From Nitrospira sp. (GTDB lineage: Bacteria; Nitrospirota; Nitrospiria; Nitrospirales; Nitrospiraceae), in contig JABFSU010000017.1 in assembly GCA_013140455.1 (NCBI GenBank), positions 34,467-98,466 on the forward strand: 64,000 bases of DNA, written 5' to 3'. The translations under genes and the position numbers were made by a program. Shown piece by piece: positions 51,755 to 59,210 of this stretch. The notes beneath the pieces were generated by a model. It saw only the letters and a list, made by a program, of their open reading frames with translations. It had not been told where the DNA came from and made no database searches. The number at the start of each line of letters is the position of its first letter. Within the stretch, counting starts at the first letter, position 1.

Positions 51755-52699
51755 TCAATGGTGGTGGGTGAGGGCTTCGAGCTCGGGATGCTGCGCGGTG
51801 AGCTTGGTCAGGTCGCAATGGACGTCGTCGGGATCGCTGCAATGAGTCTCTAGTTGAACCGTCATGTGTTTGATACCGAAGTCGGAAGTAATCCGCTCAT
51901 GGATCGAGCGGAGCAGCGCGTTGGTGAGGACTGCGTCATCTCCATCCACCAGCACATGGGCGGTGAGCATGATGAGGCGAGGCTCCACGGCCCAGATATG
52001 GAGGTCATGCACGTTCTTCACGCCGGGCATGGACTCGATCGTCGTGGCAACCTGTGAGGCGCTGATCGTGGGCGGGGTGGATTCCAGCAGTACGTCGAGG
52101 GATTCTTTGAACAGCGGCCAGGCCCCATGGAGAATCGCGCCGACCACGAGGAGACTGATGAGCGGATCGAGCACTGTCCAGCCCGTCAGCATGATTGTGC
52201 CGCCGCTCAGCACGACACCGAGCGAGACCCAGGCATCGCCCAGCATGTGCCAAAAGGCGCTGCGGATGTTCAGGTCGTCTTTTGCGCCATGTTGGAGCAG
52301 CAAGGCGATGCTGAGGTTGGCCACAAAGCTCATGGCGGCAATGCCCATGATCCACCCGCCATCGACGGGGACCGGATGCAGCAACCGCTTGAGGCCCACG
52401 AGGGTAATGCCGATCGCCGTCAGCACCAGAATGAACGAGTTGAGAAACGCGGCGACGACGCCGGCGCGGTGATAACCGAACGTGCGCGTTTCGCTGGCCG
52501 GCTGTCTGGTGAGGATGTGCGCGTACAGCGCCAGAAAGAGCGAGCCCTGATCGACGAGATTGTGCCCCGCGTCGCTCATGAGACCGATGCTGTCGAGCAG
52601 GAAGCCGCCGATGAATTCGGCGGTGATGACCAGGGCATTCAGCCCGAGCGAGAGGTACAGGCGGGAGCGCAGATGCTCAAATGAAGCGAGGCCAGTCAT
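51755..52699 (-). CDS. CDF-family cation efflux protein (ZitB/CzcD-like)
   Basis: A 314-residue cation diffusion facilitator. Six membrane helices in the first 200 residues contain the paired metal sites LMSDAGHNLVD (H-x3-D) and AFWHMLGDAWVSLG (H-x3-D), the pattern of zinc-type CDFs. The cytoplasmic C-terminal domain (VKNVHDLHIWAVEPRLIMLT) and a His tail (LTHHH) follow. It exports zinc or a similar ion using the proton gradient. It would share a transcript with the CobW-type gene 70 bases downstream. Confidence 0.92.
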   Translation of the reverse strand: MTGLASFEHLRSRLYLSLGLNALVITAEFIGGFLLDSIGLMSDAGHNLVDQGSLFLALYAHILTRQPASETRTFGYHRAGVVAAFLNSFILVLTAIGITLVGLKRLLHPVPVDGGWIMGIAAMSFVANLSIALLLQHGAKDDLNIRSAFWHMLGDAWVSLGVVLSGGTIMLTGWTVLDPLISLLVVGAILHGAWPLFKESLDVLLESTPPTISASQVATTIESMPGVKNVHDLHIWAVEPRLIMLTAHVLVDGDDAVLTNALLRSIHERITSDFGIKHMTVQLETHCSDPDDVHCDLTKLTAQHPELEALTHHH

Positions 52700-52821
52700 G
52701 TACGTAGTGTCGCACGGTCATCGGATCACGGCAAGGGTTGGAAGAATGATCGGTGGTCGCATGCATGAAGCGCGGGATGGTCGTGGTGGCAAATCAGCGG
52801 TGGGCGGTGGTACAAAGCCCC

Positions 52822-53724
52822 ATGCGCTGGAAACTTATACTTGGAACAATGGTGTTGCCGCTGGCGATGGGCGCCTGCGTGCTGGCTGCCTCTTCACCCA
52901 AAGGTGACAGCCCGGCGCCTGTTCCGTTGCCCAGACCCGATCACATTGTGATCGTGATCGAAGAGAACCATTCCTACAGCCAGATCATCGATTCGCCCCA
53001 TGCGCCCTACATCAATGAATTGGCCGCCAAGGGTGCGTTGTTCACACAGTCGTTCGGGATTACCCACCCGAGCCAGCCGAATTACCTCGCGTTGTTTTCA
53101 GGATCGACGCAGGACATCACCGACAATTCATGCCCGCATACGCTGACGACACCGAATCTTGGGCATGCATTGCTGGCAGCCGGGCTGACATTTGCCGGCT
53201 ATTCAGAAGACCTGCCCTCGGCGGGCTCGGTGATCTGCAAAGACGGGAGTTATGCCCGCAAACATAATCCCTGGGTAAATTGGCAGAACAGCCCGACCAA
53301 TGGCCTCCCGGCAGAGATCAATCTGCCCCTGACGAGTTTCCCGGCCGACTATCGTGCGCTCCCCACGGTCAGCATCGTCGTGCCGAACCAGGTGAACGAC
53401 ATGCACCACGGCAAGGATCCGGAGGCCATTCAAACGGGGGATCGCTGGCTTCGGGACCACGTGGAGGCCTATGTTCAGTGGGCTCAGCAGCACAACAGTC
53501 TGCTGATTGTGACGTGGGATGAGGATAATGATAACGCCAAGGAGAATAACCGAATCGTGACGCTCTTCGTCGGCCCCATGGTGAAGGCGGGGCGCAACGA
53601 TCAGCGGATCACCCACTACAACGTCCTGCGCACAATCGAAGATCTCTATGGACTCTCTCATTCCGGCGCGAGCGCCGATGCCGAGCCGATCACTCAGATC
53701 TGGAAAGTCCCGATCAATCCGTAA
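52822..53724 (+). CDS. Secreted phosphoesterase (AcpA/phospholipase C superfamily)
   Basis: A 300-residue exported hydrolase of the PF04185-like phosphoesterase family. The N-terminus has an export segment ending in a possible lipobox (LAMGAC); the catalytic region begins HIVIVIEENHSYSQIID and continues ITHPSQPNYLALFSGSTQDI, with a late metal site near LLIVTWDEDNDNAKENNRI. Acid phosphatases and phospholipase C share this fold. ATG at 52822 fits the signal; the frame is open for 23 more codons. Substrate unknown. Confidence 0.85.
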   Translation: MRWKLILGTMVLPLAMGACVLAASSPKGDSPAPVPLPRPDHIVIVIEENHSYSQIIDSPHAPYINELAAKGALFTQSFGITHPSQPNYLALFSGSTQDITDNSCPHTLTTPNLGHALLAAGLTFAGYSEDLPSAGSVICKDGSYARKHNPWVNWQNSPTNGLPAEINLPLTSFPADYRALPTVSIVVPNQVNDMHHGKDPEAIQTGDRWLRDHVEAYVQWAQQHNSLLIVTWDEDNDNAKENNRIVTLFVGPMVKAGRNDQRITHYNVLRTIEDLYGLSHSGASADAEPITQIWKVPINP

Positions 53725-53892
53725 CAGCGCTGACCTGGGATTATAGTATCAGACGCGAATCAACGCCCTTCTCAGAGTCTATATGGATGCGCACAAGTCT
53801 TCCTGAGATCGAATGCCGAGCTGAAAAGACTTCCGACACCTTTGTTTCCCCTCAAGCATAGCGTTAGTCTCTAGGTTTTCCTTCAAAGCCGT

Positions 53893-54591
53893 TCAGGAGT
53901 TCTTTTCAAGAGTCTTCACAGACTGATCGACTAGTTTAATCCGAAGCTGAACTAGTTGTTTGACGCCAAGAATATCCTGAAGGTGATCCATAATCACACG
54001 AGGAGCAACTGAGGCGTCATTCTCACCTCTGGCTTCTAGCCTCGTTAGCCCGAGAACATCTGCAAATGTATTATGCATTTCTTGAACAACCTTGGTTCGT
54101 TCGTCCCCTACAGGAAGATTGTTGAGCATGATATGCCTACCTGCGATTTGAGTAAGAGCTTCCTCAAATGGAAGTATCTTGTTCTGAATATCAGCCGTCA
54201 GCCACGTGCGGGAGGAGAGGCGAATGTTGGCAAGCTGTGAAGAAAGTTCCAGGCAGTTTCCGCTCGGCCCGTCTTGAAAAAGTGTCGATAGTGTTTTCTG
54301 CATTTGCGTCATATACTTCTCACAAAACTCGACATGCTTATCAAAAGCCACATCGGCCATGTGAGAGGTTATGCCCAGAATAAAGTGCTGATCGCTTTGT
54401 TGTAAGGCGCGAGCCTTCTCATGCTGTGAATGATCGCGGAGAATTTGATACAGCGCTCCAATCAGAGCGAGTGTTGCCGGAGACCCATATAGAGCGCGCT
54501 CAAAGTCAGCGGTCGCGAAATATGATGCGGCTAAGAACGACAGACCTCCTACGACAGCGAGTGCTATATAAACAGGCCACGAGAATTTCAT
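53893..54591 (-). CDS. Membrane protein of unknown function
   Basis: A 232-residue protein with two membrane helices at the N-terminus (WPVYIALAVVGGLSFLAASY and ALYGSPATLALIGALYQILR) and a long, mostly helical cytoplasmic part (to LVQLRIKLVDQSVKTLEKNS). It matches no family I know. Its base composition is visibly more A+T-rich than its neighbours, and it stands alone in a stretch with long gaps, all pointing to recent acquisition. The ATG is the first codon of the membrane helix region. Confidence 0.65.
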   Translation of the reverse strand: MKFSWPVYIALAVVGGLSFLAASYFATADFERALYGSPATLALIGALYQILRDHSQHEKARALQQSDQHFILGITSHMADVAFDKHVEFCEKYMTQMQKTLSTLFQDGPSGNCLELSSQLANIRLSSRTWLTADIQNKILPFEEALTQIAGRHIMLNNLPVGDERTKVVQEMHNTFADVLGLTRLEARGENDASVAPRVIMDHLQDILGVKQLVQLRIKLVDQSVKTLEKNS

Positions 54592-54908
54592 GCAGCGCTT
54601 CTTGCGACCTCTAAACGATAGGCTTCTGCTTATGTGTCAACCATAGGTCAACTATCTCCATAGATATGCCATTATGGGGGCGTGTCTGGCAAATACTGGT
54701 AACCGGAAGCAGGCCGCAACTGCATGGAATTTCAGGGGTGCTGCATAACTGCCTGAAAAGTAGGAAGACGTGATGTCTTTTAGAAGGCGGTTAACGGGAT
54801 ATAGGTTTCCCGATGAGGCGCTCAGCAATCCCGATCCCTTTTGGGTGAAGGGCAGCCTAGTTTCAATCACATGAATTAGTGCTATCGGCTTTCTCAATAG
54901 CCTGCGCA
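54592..54908. other. Gene-free stretch
   Basis: About 320 bases between the orphan membrane-protein gene and the truncated methyltransferase copy. I see no gene, hairpin terminator or repeat that I can support. Base composition drops here, as in the adjoining orphan gene. Confidence 0.5.
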
Positions 54909-55062
54909 CTATTTCTGAACGAACTCCAGAAAGTACTGTTTCGGCAGGAAGTTGTGCTCGCGTGCGAGCTGGTATCCGGCTGCGGTCATTTCCTGAACGA
55001 TGGTGTCACGTGCAACGAGATGGTGCTTCGGGAAGCCGAGATCGCCGGATCGTTCGGCGGGG
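54909..55062 (-). pseudogene. Truncated duplicate of an exported methyltransferase gene
   Basis: Reading on the minus strand, these 154 bases encode ERSGDLGFPKHHLVARDTIV and then QEMTAAGYQLAREHNFLPKQ followed by YFLEFVQK and a stop, nearly the same as the C-terminus of the intact gene at 57685-58347. The open frame has no start codon and the similarity ends abruptly at about 55062. It is in the same orientation as the intact copy, so the two flank an AraC, SDR and cupin segment as direct repeats. Divergence (about one base in seven by eye) shows the event is not recent. Confidence 0.85.
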
Positions 55063-55122
55063 TTGGTCGAAGATTGGCCATTCCCCAGGCCGCTCAGAGG
55101 CAGTCAGCTGAACAGGCCGCAT

Positions 55123-56130
55123 TCATACAGAAAAGCGCTTTCGGTAGTCCCGTGGTGCGACTCCGAGATGCCGCTGGAAGGTGACTCGCATCCGCTCTTC
55201 GTCTCCGAAGCCGCACTTGCGGGCGATCTGATCGATATTGCGGCTTGAATCCTCTAGTAGCCGCCTGGCTGCTTCTACTCGAAAGACCTCAACGGCTTTT
55301 GCCGGCGAGCGCCCGGTTTTCTGTTTGTAGATACGCGAGAAATTCCGTGGACTCATGCCAGCTTTCTCGGCCAGAGACTCGACCGATAAGTCTTTCCTGC
55401 TGAGATTATCCGTCATCCAGAGATGCAGCTCATCGAAGGCTGCACGATCCTGCGCCTGCGATCGGAGCAACTCGCTGAATTGGGACTGTCCGCCAGGCCG
55501 TTTCAAATACACGACCAGTTCCCGTGCCACCTCCATGGCCACATCACGGCTGCAATCCGCCTCGATGAGTGCCAAGGCGAGATCGATTCCGGCGCTGACG
55601 CCGGCTGAAGTCCAGACCTCATCTTCTTGCACAAAGATCGCATCGCGATCGATTGCAATCGAAGGAAAGCGTGCTTTCAACATATCGCACATGGCCCAAT
55701 GCGTAGCCGCCCGCTTATTGTGAAGGAGTCCTGCCTGCGCCAACAGGAACGTTCCGCTGCAGACTGACGCGGTGCGGTGCGCTGTGCTGGACGTGCGGTG
55801 CAGCCATTTCACGAGTTGTGTTGAGCGATCGAGCACCTGTTCGATGTGGGGTGAGCCGGGAACCATGATGGTATGGATGGCCGGGCCTGCGAACTTGGCG
55901 AGCTTTACCGTTTGCACAGCAAGGCCTTCCGCCGTGGGCACGAGTCCGCCGCTCATACTGGCAGTTTGGCAGATGTACCCTGGTAATCCGCGCCGCTCCA
56001 TATATTTTGACGCAGCCCAGAACGCGGTCTGTGGACCGGTCAGATCCAGCAGCCCCACGTCAGGGAAGGCCACGAATAGCACAAGCCGCGGTCGATTGTG
56101 TGATGGCATGATTTCAGGGGTATTCGTCAT
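55123..56130 (-). CDS. GlxA-family AraC-type transcriptional regulator
   Basis: A 335-residue regulator with an N-terminal DJ-1/PfpI-like domain (about 15-190; LVLFVAFPDVGLLDLTGPQT, HTIMVPGSPHIEQVL, ASVCSGTFLLAQAGLLHNKR) and a C-terminal AraC helix-turn-helix pair (about 235-330; LAEKAGMSPRNFSRIYKQKT, DQIARKCGFGDEERMRVTFQ). The nucleophile elbow Cys of DJ-1 proteins is kept (SVCSGT). It is divergent from the SDR gene 160 bases away and probably controls it. The ligand is unknown. Confidence 0.92.
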   Translation of the reverse strand: MTNTPEIMPSHNRPRLVLFVAFPDVGLLDLTGPQTAFWAASKYMERRGLPGYICQTASMSGGLVPTAEGLAVQTVKLAKFAGPAIHTIMVPGSPHIEQVLDRSTQLVKWLHRTSSTAHRTASVCSGTFLLAQAGLLHNKRAATHWAMCDMLKARFPSIAIDRDAIFVQEDEVWTSAGVSAGIDLALALIEADCSRDVAMEVARELVVYLKRPGGQSQFSELLRSQAQDRAAFDELHLWMTDNLSRKDLSVESLAEKAGMSPRNFSRIYKQKTGRSPAKAVEVFRVEAARRLLEDSSRNIDQIARKCGFGDEERMRVTFQRHLGVAPRDYRKRFSV

Positions 56131-56291
56131 TTACGCCAGATTCTTTCACGCTTACGATGTGCCGTCAATATAGAACGGTGCGGCAGTATGTCCGTGCCCG
56201 GTTGTCGCCAGCGCCGGAAAGACGAAGGCACAGCCGATCAAAGTTATTAACCGGTGGCCCCACTTGCGGGCGACATTTTGGGAGGCATGAT

Positions 56292-57047
56292 ATGAAAATC
56301 GTTGTGATTGGTGGTACCGGGCTCATCGGAACAAAGCTCGTCAATACACTTCGTCAGCGTGGCCATGAAGCCGTGGCGGCGTCACCCGCTTCGGGCGTCA
56401 ATACTGTTACCGGTGAGGGACTCCCCAAAGTCCTCGCCGGTGCTCAGGTTGTCGTCGATGTGGCGAACTCGCCTTCGTTCGAAGACAAAGCCGTTTTGGA
56501 GTTCTTTGAAACATCCGGTCGCAACCTTCTGGCTGCAGAAGCGACTGCCGGCGTGAAGCATCACGTTGCGCTGTCGGTCGTCGGCACGGAACGACTGCTC
56601 AGCGGCGGCTACTTTCGCGCGAAGATGGTTCAAGAACGGCTGATCAAGGCATCGAAGATTCCCTATACGATTGTCCAGGCCACACAATTCTTCGAGTTCT
56701 TGGGCGCCATCGCCCAGTCGGCCAGCAACGGGGAAGGGGTCAGCTTGCCGCCTGCGCTTTTCCAGCCTATTGCGTCGAATGACGTAGCGGCCGCGATGGC
56801 CGATTTTGCCTTGGGAGCGCCGGTCAATGGCACAGTTGAGATCGCCGGTCCCGAACGGGTCAGTCTGGCCGAATTGGTCCAGCGGTTCTTGATCGCGACC
56901 AAAGATCCCCGCAAGGTCACCGCGGACACACGTGCACGGTACTTCGGCATCGAGTTGAACGATCAATCTCTCACTCCGGGGAATAATCCCCGTATCGGCT
57001 CGACGAATTTTGATGTGTGGTTTAGCCAGTCTTACTCTCAGCGGTAA
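56292..57047 (+). CDS. NAD(P)-binding SDR-family oxidoreductase (NmrA/atypical SDR-like)
   Basis: A 251-residue atypical SDR starting MKIVVIGGTGLIGTKLVNTL, followed by ANSPSFEDKAVLEFFETSGR, VALSVVGTERLLSGGYFRAK and IPYTIVQATQFFEFLGAIAQ. The usual Tyr-x3-Lys is replaced by the Tyr-Phe-x2-Lys arrangement, as in NmrA/azoreductase-like members. GGGAGG precedes the ATG at good spacing. Genes of this type are often divergent from GlxA-type regulators. Substrate unknown. Confidence 0.88.
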   Translation: MKIVVIGGTGLIGTKLVNTLRQRGHEAVAASPASGVNTVTGEGLPKVLAGAQVVVDVANSPSFEDKAVLEFFETSGRNLLAAEATAGVKHHVALSVVGTERLLSGGYFRAKMVQERLIKASKIPYTIVQATQFFEFLGAIAQSASNGEGVSLPPALFQPIASNDVAAAMADFALGAPVNGTVEIAGPERVSLAELVQRFLIATKDPRKVTADTRARYFGIELNDQSLTPGNNPRIGSTNFDVWFSQSYSQR

Positions 57048-57181
57048 AGCAAGAGAGCCAGAGGGGGTGATGTGCTTTTGGCGAGCGGAAGGCTGAGCGT
57101 GCATTAGTCATGTAAATCAGCCATTGATCCTATCCTGTCAGGCGGCACTGCCAGCGCCTGTGCTTATAGAAGGAGGCCATG

Positions 57182-57625
57182 ATGAAAAAGAGCATATGGT
57201 ATTCGACTGCGTTCCTGGTGATGTTACTGAGCATGACGTTCGTAAGTGTGCTGCCGGTTTTTGCCCAACCGGAACCAGCCGGAGCCAAGGGAGCGAGTGA
57301 TGCTGAGATCGTCCCACTGATGAAAACGCCGCTTGCTGGGTTTGCTGGAAAAGAAGGCGCGATGCTCACGGTAGAATATGCGCCTGGCGCATCGTCGCCT
57401 AAGCATCGGCATCAGGCGCATACGTTTGTGTATGTGTTGGAAGGCTCCATCGTTATGCAGGTCGAAGGCGGACCGGCTGTGACTCTCGTTGCGGGCCAAA
57501 CCTTTTACGAATCGCCGAGCGACATCCACGCCGTATCGAAAAATTCGAGTGCCACTGAGCGCGCGAAATTTGTAGTGTTCTTTGTGAAAGATGAAGGCCA
57601 ACCGTTTGTGATACCCGTACAGTAA
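57182..57625 (+). CDS. Exported cupin protein
   Basis: A 147-residue secreted small beta-barrel. The signal peptide ends near VLPVFAQPEP and the cupin metal motif 1 is SPKHRHQAHTFVYVLEGSI (two His and a later Glu), motif 2 near FYESPSDIHAVSKNSS. AAGGAGG sits best in front of the second of two adjacent ATGs (57182). It may be a metal-binding or sugar-binding protein linked to the SDR gene 130 bases upstream. Activity unknown. Confidence 0.8.
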   Translation: MKKSIWYSTAFLVMLLSMTFVSVLPVFAQPEPAGAKGASDAEIVPLMKTPLAGFAGKEGAMLTVEYAPGASSPKHRHQAHTFVYVLEGSIVMQVEGGPAVTLVAGQTFYESPSDIHAVSKNSSATERAKFVVFFVKDEGQPFVIPVQ

Positions 57626-57684
57626 GCACGTCAGAACGGGGGCTACTCACTCACGGTTTCCGAACCGAGTCTCTCTCCACTGAA

Positions 57685-58347
57685 TTAGTTTTGAGCGAAT
57701 TCCAGAAAGTATTGTTTCGGTAGGAAGCTGTGCTCGTGCGCAAGCTGGTATCCGGCTGCGGCCATTTCCTGGACGATGGTGTTCCGCGCGACAAGATGGT
57801 GCTTCGGGAACCCGAGGTCGCCGGATCGTTCGTCGGGATAGAAATCGATGATGGCGATGCGCGCTCCAGGCTTGAGGGACGACTTGAGATCGCTGAAATA
57901 TTTTGACCGGTTCTCAAGATGATGGATGGTGTTGCAGACGAAGAGGAGATCGACGGATTCGAACGGCAGCTTGGGATTATCCGGCTGCGCGAGGATGAAC
58001 TCGGCCGTGTAGGCGATGTGCATGTGGATGATGCTCTCTTTGGCATAGGCGAGCATCTCCTGTTCGACATCCACGGCATAGACCATTCCGGTCTCGGTGA
58101 CGGCTTCGATGAAGCGGCGGGTGAAGTAGCCTGACCCGGAGCCGAGATCGGCGACGGCCATGCCTGGTTTCAATCTGAGCGCTTCAATCACCTCGGCAGG
58201 TTTCTGATAGCGATCCCGCTCCGTACTGTCGAGATGTTCCAGATATTGTTTGATGTCGTCAGGACGGCGATGCTGGTGCTGGTCTTCAGCGAGCGCAGGA
58301 CCGGCGAGGGTGACGCACAAGGCAGCAAACAGGACGATGGTTTTCAT
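57685..58347 (-). CDS. SAM-dependent methyltransferase with a signal peptide
   Basis: A 220-residue class I methyltransferase preceded by a clear signal peptide (VLFAALCVTLAGPALAEDQH). The fold shows LKPGMAVADLGSGSGYFTRR (motif I), VYAVDVEQEMLAYAKE, LLFVCNTIHHLENRSKYF and RIAIIDFYPDERSGDLGF. Export of a SAM-dependent enzyme is puzzling because SAM is cytoplasmic; either the leader is retained as an anchor or the protein has another periplasmic role. Its 3' end is duplicated at 54909-55062. The ATG overlaps the stop of the preceding minus-strand gene. Confidence 0.85.
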   Translation of the reverse strand: MKTIVLFAALCVTLAGPALAEDQHQHRRPDDIKQYLEHLDSTERDRYQKPAEVIEALRLKPGMAVADLGSGSGYFTRRFIEAVTETGMVYAVDVEQEMLAYAKESIIHMHIAYTAEFILAQPDNPKLPFESVDLLFVCNTIHHLENRSKYFSDLKSSLKPGARIAIIDFYPDERSGDLGFPKHHLVARNTIVQEMAAAGYQLAHEHSFLPKQYFLEFAQN

Positions 58348-59210
58348 GGCAAAGACCTCTTGGGCGGTAGCCGTTCACTGAGTACCGGATACTTGGCTTC
58401 AGCCACGCCGAAGTTGCCGCTCGACGGATCTGCCGCGACAACGCGGAGGGTGATGCCGTCGGGCGCATCCTTTGGAAGCGGGACGAAGAAGGGCGCTTCG
58501 AAGGCGGCTCTATCGCCGCTGTAGAACATCTGCAAGCGCTCCATCACCTTCGTGCCGATGAGCAATTCGCCGTAGATGTGGACTTTCCGCGAGTCCCAAT
58601 CGCCGTGGGGACGGACGAGCGCGCCGGAGAGGGTGCGGACGGAGGCGCGCAGGACCACGTCATCTTTCGCGATGAGGCCCCCGCCGACGGATTGCGGATG
58701 TTCGATCTGGACGATGTAGCCGTAGAGCGTCAACACGATGCCGTCGCTGGTCAGGTCATGGCCGGGAATCAGCCAGGCGCGAGTGGAGACGCGCTGGGTG
58801 GCTGTCGGATAGGCCAGCGGTCCTTCTGCCGCGATATCGACGAGCGTCGGTGTGACCAGGTCGAGTGTGGCGGTGAAGACAGCAGCGGGACGGCTGCTGT
58901 AGTGGGCTTCTTCCATCAGGCGCGGGGTGCGCATGATCTGATTCTGATCGCCGGCATCGCCCTGTTGAATGCCGGTGGTGAGGATTTGGCCGCTGGCCAC
59001 GTCGGTGATCGTGACGCGCGCGCCGCCGACATCTTTCCCCAGCACCATAGAGCCGTGGGCGACGACGCGCACGAGGATGGTCGTGGGTTTCGGATCGTTC
59101 AGGTGCAGGTCGGGCGGCGCGTCTTCTTGTGCGGGGAGGGCGAGGCAGGGCAGGGGCATCAGGATGAGTGAGAGGACGAGAAGGCGGAGCCTGATACCCG
59201 CTCGGTTCAT
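58344..59210 (-). CDS. Exported protein of unknown function
   Basis: A 288-residue protein with an N-terminal signal (LRLLVLSLILMPLPCLALPA). The remainder is beta-rich, with GGARVTITDVASGQILTTGI and LTLYGYIVQIEHPQSVGGGL suggesting two immunoglobulin-like or YtkA-like domains, but I cannot name a family. It overlaps metG upstream and the methyltransferase downstream by four bases each, so the three are one minus-strand unit. It may be a partner of the exported methyltransferase. Confidence 0.7.
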   Translation of the reverse strand: MNRAGIRLRLLVLSLILMPLPCLALPAQEDAPPDLHLNDPKPTTILVRVVAHGSMVLGKDVGGARVTITDVASGQILTTGIQQGDAGDQNQIMRTPRLMEEAHYSSRPAAVFTATLDLVTPTLVDIAAEGPLAYPTATQRVSTRAWLIPGHDLTSDGIVLTLYGYIVQIEHPQSVGGGLIAKDDVVLRASVRTLSGALVRPHGDWDSRKVHIYGELLIGTKVMERLQMFYSGDRAAFEAPFFVPLPKDAPDGITLRVVAADPSSGNFGVAEAKYPVLSERLPPKRSLP

